Shown in pieces: positions 60,418-64,000 of a stretch of 64,000 nt of DNA. The translations under genes and the position numbers were made by a program. Source of the DNA: Bradyrhizobium liaoningense (lineage in GTDB: Bacteria; Pseudomonadota; Alphaproteobacteria; Rhizobiales; Xanthobacteraceae); assembly GCF_018130785.1 (NCBI RefSeq), contig NZ_JAFCJT010000002.1:496001-560000 (forward strand), given 5' to 3'. The notes below the pieces were generated by a model that made no database searches, was not told where the DNA came from, and saw nothing but the letters and a program-made list of their open reading frames with translations. Position 1 is the first letter of the stretch. Every line of letters starts with the position of its first letter.

Positions 60418-61392
60418 ATGACCAAAGCCGTCCGTGTGCACAAGGTCGGAGGCCCCGAAGCCCTGGTCTATGAGAGCGTCGAGGTCCCGGCGCCTGCTAC
60501 CGGCGAGGTGCGCATCCGCCAGCATGCGGTCGGGCTGAACTTCATCGACGTCTACTATCGCACCGGCCTCTACAAGGCGCCGGGGCTGCCCTTCATCGCC
60601 GGCAACGAGGCGTCGGGCGAGGTCGTCGCGGTCGGGCCCGGCGTGACGCATTTCCATCCTGGCGACCGCGTGGCCTACTACCACAATCTCGGCGCCTATA
60701 CCGGCGAGCGCAACATCCCCTGGGAGAAACTGGTCAAGCTGCCCGACCACATCACGCACGAGCAGGGCGCCGTGCTGATGCTGAAGGGGCTGACGGTCTG
60801 GTATCTCCTGCACAAGACCTTCAAGGTCGAGCCGCATCATCGCGTGCTGGTCCATGCCGCGGCCGGCGGCATCGGCCTCCTGGCCTGCCAATGGGCGAGG
60901 GCGCTCGGGGCCCATGTCATCGGCACGGTCGGCTCGCGCGAGAAGGCCGAGCTTGCGGAAGCCAATGGCTGTGACCACGTCATCCTCTACAACGAAGAAG
61001 ATTTCGTTGCGCGCGTGAAGCAGATCAGCCGCAACGAGGGCTGCGACGTCGTCTATGACGGCGTCGGCAAGGCGACATTCCCGGGCTCGCTGTCGTGCCT
61101 GAAGCCGCGCGGCATGTTCGTCTCGTTCGGCAATGCATCAGGTCCCGTGCCGCCGTTCTCGATCGCCGAGCTCAACAATCACGGCTCGCTGTTTGCGACC
61201 CGGCCGAAGCTGAACGACTATGTCGGCACCCGCAAGGAACTGCTGGAAGGCGCGGACACGCTGTTTTCCGCCGTCATCAACGGCAAGCTGCACGTGCCGA
61301 TCAACCACGCCTACGCGCTGAAGGATGCCGCGAAGGCGCATATCGACCTCGAAAGCCGCAAGACCACGGGCGCGTCGATCCTGAAGCCGTAG
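60418..61392 (+). CDS. Quinone oxidoreductase (NADPH, zeta-crystallin-like MDR)
   Basis: 324 aa medium-chain dehydrogenase/reductase without zinc. GLNFIDVYYRTGLYKAPGLPFIAGNEASG is the typical Qor N-terminal region, the NADPH-binding loop is HAAAGGIGLLACQWARALGA, and the C-terminal LKDAAKAHIDLESRKTTG is diagnostic. Reduces quinones by one or two electrons. A very good Shine-Dalgarno (GAGAGGAGG) precedes; the ATG at 60418 is preferred over the GTG at 60415. Confidence 0.9.
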   Translation: MTKAVRVHKVGGPEALVYESVEVPAPATGEVRIRQHAVGLNFIDVYYRTGLYKAPGLPFIAGNEASGEVVAVGPGVTHFHPGDRVAYYHNLGAYTGERNIPWEKLVKLPDHITHEQGAVLMLKGLTVWYLLHKTFKVEPHHRVLVHAAAGGIGLLACQWARALGAHVIGTVGSREKAELAEANGCDHVILYNEEDFVARVKQISRNEGCDVVYDGVGKATFPGSLSCLKPRGMFVSFGNASGPVPPFSIAELNNHGSLFATRPKLNDYVGTRKELLEGADTLFSAVINGKLHVPINHAYALKDAAKAHIDLESRKTTGASILKP

Positions 61393-61410
61393 ATCGTGCT
61401 TCGAGAAAGC

Positions 61411-61496
61411 CGTCATGGCCGGGCTTGACCCGGCCATTCACGCCTTGACGCGCGGAACGAAGAACGTGGATGCCCGGGACAAGCCCGGGCATGACG
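61411..61496. repeat. REP-like inverted repeat
   Basis: Outer CGTCATGGCCGGGCTTG...CAAGCCCGGGCATGACG with an inner CGTGGATGCCCGGG unit; 86 bp, between the convergent qor-like and argD genes. The right half matches the 44799-44838 element. Can also serve as a bidirectional transcription end. Confidence 0.85.
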
Positions 61497-61510
61497 GAAA
61501 GTGGGAAGCT

Positions 61511-62701
61511 CTACGCTACCCGCCTTGCCGCGCCCGCCTTCGTCAGGATCGTATCGAGACAATCGATCATCTCGGCGATCTCGGCCCGCGTGACGTTCAG
61601 CGCCGGCATGAAGCGCAGCGTGTCGAGCTGCGGCGCGTTCAGCAGCACGCCGGCCGCGAACGCCTGGGCGACGATGCCCGGTGCGATCGGAAGCTTGAGA
61701 TCGAGCGCGAGCAGGAGCCCGCGTCCCCGCACGCCGCCGAGACCGTGCCGGGCCGAGACCTTCTGCAACTCGCTTTCGAGCAGCAGGCCGGTCTCGGTCA
61801 CCGCCTTCAGGAAGTCGGGCTTGCCGACCTCCGCGAGCACTGCAAGCCCCGCCGCGCACATGATCGGGTTGCCGTTGAAGGTGCCGCCCTGATCGCCGTG
61901 CTCGAAGCAGGAGGCGCGTTCGGTCGCGAGCAGGGCCGCGAGCGGCACGCCGCCGCCGATGCCCTTGCCGAGCGTCATGATGTCGGGCGCGATCCCGGTG
62001 TGCTCGTAGTGGAAGAGCTTTCCGGTCCGGCCCATGCCGGTCTGGATCTCGTCGAAGATCAGGAGCAGGCCGTGTGCCTCGGTGAGCGCGCGCAGTTCCT
62101 GCAAGAACCGATCGGTCGCGGGCCATACGCCGGACTCGCCCTGGATCGGCTCCAGCATCACCGCGACCGTGTTGTCGTTGATCAGCTTTTCGACCGAGGC
62201 GATGTCGTTCAGCTTCGCTTTCTTGAAGCCGGCAACCTTCGGCTCGAACAGCGGCTCGAACGCCTTCTTGCCCGAGGCGGACATCGTCGCCAGCGTCCGG
62301 CCGTGGAAACCGCCTTCGAAGCTGATGATCTCAAACGCGCCGCCCTTGTGGAGGCTGCCATATTTGCGCGCGAGCTTGATCGCACCCTCGTTGGCCTCCG
62401 CGCCCGAGTTGGCGAAGAACGCTTGGTCGAACGCGCTGCTTGTGACCAGCGCCTGCGCCAGTTTCAGGCTCGGCTCGTTGTAGAAGGCCGGGCTCGGCGT
62501 CAGCAGCCGCTTGGCTTGCGCGGTCAGCGCGTCGGCGATCCCAGGCGGGGAGTGGCCGAGGCAGTTGACGGCCCAGCCTTGCACGAAATCGAGATAGCGC
62601 TTGCGGCTGTCGTCCCAGAGGTAGGAGCCGGCGCCGCGGACGAACACGGCCTTGGGCCGTGCGGTGATGTCCATCAGCGCGTCGTACGGATGCGTCGTCA
62701 T
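61511..62701 (-). CDS. argD: Acetylornithine transaminase family aminotransferase
   Basis: 396 aa class-III PLP aminotransferase. Family features are [72 protein letters not shown] and the Schiff-base lysine in [13 protein letters not shown]. The C-terminal [14 protein letters not shown] is diagnostic of ArgD-type enzymes, which convert N-acetylglutamate semialdehyde to N-acetylornithine in arginine synthesis. ATG 62701 follows AGAGGAG. A 30-codon Arg-rich leader ORF and an attenuator-like terminator lie upstream. No argF neighbour is visible. Confidence 0.87.
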   Translation of the reverse strand: MTTHPYDALMDITARPKAVFVRGAGSYLWDDSRKRYLDFVQGWAVNCLGHSPPGIADALTAQAKRLLTPSPAFYNEPSLKLAQALVTSSAFDQAFFANSGAEANEGAIKLARKYGSLHKGGAFEIISFEGGFHGRTLATMSASGKKAFEPLFEPKVAGFKKAKLNDIASVEKLINDNTVAVMLEPIQGESGVWPATDRFLQELRALTEAHGLLLIFDEIQTGMGRTGKLFHYEHTGIAPDIMTLGKGIGGGVPLAALLATERASCFEHGDQGGTFNGNPIMCAAGLAVLAEVGKPDFLKAVTETGLLLESELQKVSARHGLGGVRGRGLLLALDLKLPIAPGIVAQAFAAGVLLNAPQLDTLRFMPALNVTRAEIAEMIDCLDTILTKAGAARRVA

Positions 62702-62747
62702 GTCGAACTCCTCTGGGGGCGGGTGAAAAAGGCATGCGAAAAGCAGA

Positions 62748-62774
62748 AAGGCCGCACCTTGCGGGTGCGGCCTT
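62748..62774 (-). terminator. Intrinsic terminator between the leader ORF and argD (attenuator 3:4 hairpin)
   Basis: On the minus strand: AAGGCCGCACC / GGTGCGGCCTT, 5-nt loop, then TCTGCTTTT. The stem is perfect over 11 bp. It lies 27 nt after the leader stop codon and 46 nt before the argD ATG, so read-through is required for argD transcription from the upstream promoter. The 5' arm can alternatively pair with the leader (see attenuator entry). Confidence 0.88.
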
Positions 62775-62801
62775 CTCGAAAACTCGGCTGAACTCAGTGG
62801 T

Positions 62802-62894
62802 TCAGCGGCGTCGTCGGACATGGCGCACCCTCTCATCGTCGCGGAAGCGACGACGGAGCATTTCGGTGCGCAGGTGGGTCCGAGCCTTGATCAT
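62802..62894 (-). CDS. Putative arginine-rich leader peptide of argD
   Basis: 30 codons, [20 protein letters not shown] then [10 protein letters not shown] and TGA. Twelve of 30 residues are Arg, including RRR at 14-16 and RRRR at 27-30. The ATG is only 8 nt downstream of the proposed -10 element, so it lies at or next to the transcript 5' end, as in the described trp leader of Sinorhizobium. It would act by ribosome stalling, not as a protein. Too short to judge by homology. Confidence 0.68.
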   Translation of the reverse strand: MIKARTHLRTEMLRRRFRDDERVRHVRRRR

Positions 62895-62902
62895 GGGGCG
62901 CG

Positions 62903-62932
62903 TCCCTACTGCCGAAGGGCAGGGCTTGTCAA
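62903..62932 (-). promoter_or_regulatory. Promoter of the leader-argD transcript
   Basis: On the minus strand: TTGACA (62932-62927), 18-nt spacer, TAGGGA (62908-62903). The -35 is a perfect match to sigma-70 consensus, the -10 is weak. The expected start point is at 62894-62897, at or next to the A of the leader ATG, so a leaderless leader mRNA is predicted. Confidence 0.6.
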
Positions 62933-62951
62933 CCCCATGCTCGGGCAGCGT

Positions 62952-63155
62952 TCACCCCTCAACGACCGCGCGAGCGTCGCGTTCACGAGCATCGAGCGAT
63001 GGTCCCTGGCCGGCACTGTAGGACGGCCTCGCCTCAAGGATCGGCGCCTCCACCCCGACGGCCATCAGCGTTGTGACGATGATCGTCAGGGCAACGTACA
63101 CGATCAAACCTGCGGGGGTCTCGGCTGCGCCGAGGCGGTCGAGCGCTGCCAGCAC
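62952..63155 (-). CDS. Possible small single-span membrane protein
   Basis: 67 aa from a GTG at 63155. A membrane helix (AGLIVYVALTIIVTTLMAVGV) lies between a short amphipathic start and a hydrophilic tail. It ends just upstream of the argD leader promoter, on the same strand. The opposite frame is also open, and no good Shine-Dalgarno precedes the GTG, so the call is tentative. Confidence 0.4.
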   Translation of the reverse strand: MLAALDRLGAAETPAGLIVYVALTIIVTTLMAVGVEAPILEARPSYSAGQGPSLDARERDARAVVEG

Positions 63156-63453
63156 GGGCAGCTTCTGCTGTCCGAGACTGCCTTATCCTGAGGGGCGAGA
63201 TCGATCGCGGTCGCGATCGGTAGCCGCCCGCTCCGGGTCGCCCTTGCGGCGATAAAGCTTCGCAGTGCGTAGCTTGCTCAGCGAGTTCATCGCGCCAATC
63301 GGCCCCCGTAATCGTGGTTGTATGTCATTTGATTCCGGTACAGAAACCAACGAGCCTCTAGCGCGTTTGTGATCGCAGGACGCAAATTGGTTCGAACCGA
63401 ACGTATCCCGACTCAGACCAAGAAGACGGGACCAACCAGATAGTTTAAACGCC
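63156..63453. other. Intergenic stretch, no gene seen
   Basis: No coding frame recognised on either strand. It contains the divergent upstream regions of the small membrane-protein candidate and of the partial gene at the right edge. Confidence 0.4.
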
Positions 63454-64000
63454 TTGTCCGATACGCCTTATCCGATCGACCTCGACAGCATTCGCGGCGC
63501 GTTTCCGCCGGGCATCGAGGCGCCCTCCCTGCTGGTCGACTTTGCCGGTTGGCTGAACGGGCGCCCCTGGGGCAGCGTCGGCTGCTTCTCCCTGCAAGGC
63601 CAGTTCTCCGATTCCGCGCCGATCGTCGACGGCAGCCCGTTGCGCGACAGGTTTTCACTGTTCATGCGGCTGCCGGATGGCTCGGCCGTCGGCGGCTGGT
63701 ATGGCGCGGGCCTGGACCGGGACAATCCGCCGATCGTGGGTCTGGGCTCCGAGGGCGACTACGAGCTGCTGGCGCCGAGCCTCGACGGGTTGCTGGCGAA
63801 GCTGACGTGGCAGCAATTCGACAAGCCGTGGAGCGACCTGCTGCCGCATGACGAGGTCGAGTGCCAGACGGACGCGCTCGCGCGATGGCTTGCCGGACAG
63901 CCGGCCGGCGACAAGGCGGCATGCGACGACGGCGCGCCTGAGCTGCCCGATTTCCGCGGCTTCGTGGAAAAATGGAGCCGCGATCGCGAGGACTATTGGG
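63454..64000 (+). CDS. Partial gene, possible SMI1/KNR4-like protein (runs off the right edge)
   Basis: At least 182 codons without a stop. The translation begins SDTPYPIDLDSIRGAF from a TTG at 63454 and continues with LLVDFAGWLNGRPWGSVGCF, FMRLPDGSAVGGWYGAG and LGSEGDYELLAPSLDGLLAKL. The last segment resembles the end of SMI1/KNR4 (SUKH) domains, which are found in immunity and regulatory proteins; I give this only as a possibility. The TTG lacks a strong Shine-Dalgarno and the frame is open further upstream, so the start is uncertain. The 3' end is missing. Confidence 0.6.
   Translation, partial: MSDTPYPIDLDSIRGAFPPGIEAPSLLVDFAGWLNGRPWGSVGCFSLQGQFSDSAPIVDGSPLRDRFSLFMRLPDGSAVGGWYGAGLDRDNPPIVGLGSEGDYELLAPSLDGLLAKLTWQQFDKPWSDLLPHDEVECQTDALARWLAGQPAGDKAACDDGAPELPDFRGFVEKWSRDREDYW

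Larger units (their letters stand above)
62748..62894 (-). promoter_or_regulatory. Candidate arginine attenuator of argD
   Basis: Four segments on the minus strand: 1 = GCGCACC (62871-62865), 2 = GGGTGCGC (62830-62823), 3 = CGCACCC (62769-62763, inside the terminator 5' arm), 4 = GGTGCGG (62758-62752). Pairings 1:2, 2:3 and 3:4 are each perfect over 6-7 bp, and mutually exclusive. Codons 14-16 (CGT CGT CGC) of the leader ORF lie 3' of segment 1, so a ribosome stalled there for lack of Arg-tRNA would cover 1 and leave 2 free to pair with 3, giving antitermination. This is the trp/his-type mechanism inferred from sequence. Confidence 0.72.

Noticed and set aside
62820-63191. 123-codon plus-strand frame opposite the argD leader
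   Set aside because: It has no recognisable domain and is Arg/Gly/His-rich; the minus strand offers a promoter, Arg leader and terminator that explain the region better.

Overview
The window is a high-GC alphaproteobacterial chromosome segment, most probably Bradyrhizobium or a close relative. The best evidence is the ndvB-ndvD-ndvC cluster for cyclic beta-1,3/1,6-glucan, an arrangement described in Bradyrhizobium. Other support comes from phosphatidylcholine synthase, HspQ, an IalB-family protein, many very small secreted or zinc-ribbon proteins, and palindromic REP-like elements. I see no rRNA, prophage, insertion sequence or CRISPR array; there is one tRNA (Lys, TTT).

Layout. 0-7 kb: a cysK-type synthase followed by an orphan BrnA-like antitoxin; then a minus-strand block of a flavin amine oxidase and a polar amino-acid ABC transporter, with a LysR regulator divergent from it. 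7-16 kb: a secreted caspase-like protein, a DMT exporter, a RidA-like protein, two related secreted proteins, a formyltransferase-like protein, small ORFs and acetoacetyl-CoA synthetase. 16-26 kb: a low-density region of short genes, remnants, hairpins and orphan terminators between an AI-2E-type permease, a Nudix protein and tRNA-Lys. 26-34 kb: the ndv glucan cluster and a Pro/Ala-rich membrane-anchored protein. 34-39 kb: glmU and glmS (amino-sugar and envelope precursors), a DUF502 protein and an NAD-dependent reductase. 39-49 kb: a P-loop kinase-like protein, an XRE regulator, panE, recG, sdhE and mfd. 49-55 kb: a desaturase and a three-gene unit made of a YejA-like binding protein, a degenerate adenylate-forming enzyme and a PleD-like protein with a degenerate GGDEF domain. 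55-64 kb: ialB, hspQ, an AEC carrier, a UbiH-like hydroxylase, pcs-terC, a quinone oxidoreductase, argD and a partial gene at the right edge.

The most striking signal lies upstream of argD. A 30-residue ORF with 12 arginines sits directly behind a TTGACA-type promoter and ahead of an intrinsic terminator. Four short segments can form the mutually exclusive 1:2, 2:3 and 3:4 pairings of a classical attenuator. This would be a ribosome-mediated arginine attenuator whose leader ORF begins at or next to the transcript 5' end. Other points of interest are the degenerate ANL/PleD-like unit, a 40-bp interrupted palindrome between ndvD and ndvB, a 16-bp palindrome followed by an orphan terminator (small-RNA candidate), a terminator inside the nominal start of the desaturase ORF, and decayed copies of small genes.

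All calls come from reading the sequence; family names rest on recognised motifs and no database search was run. Start codons that differ from the longest reading frame are argued in each entry.
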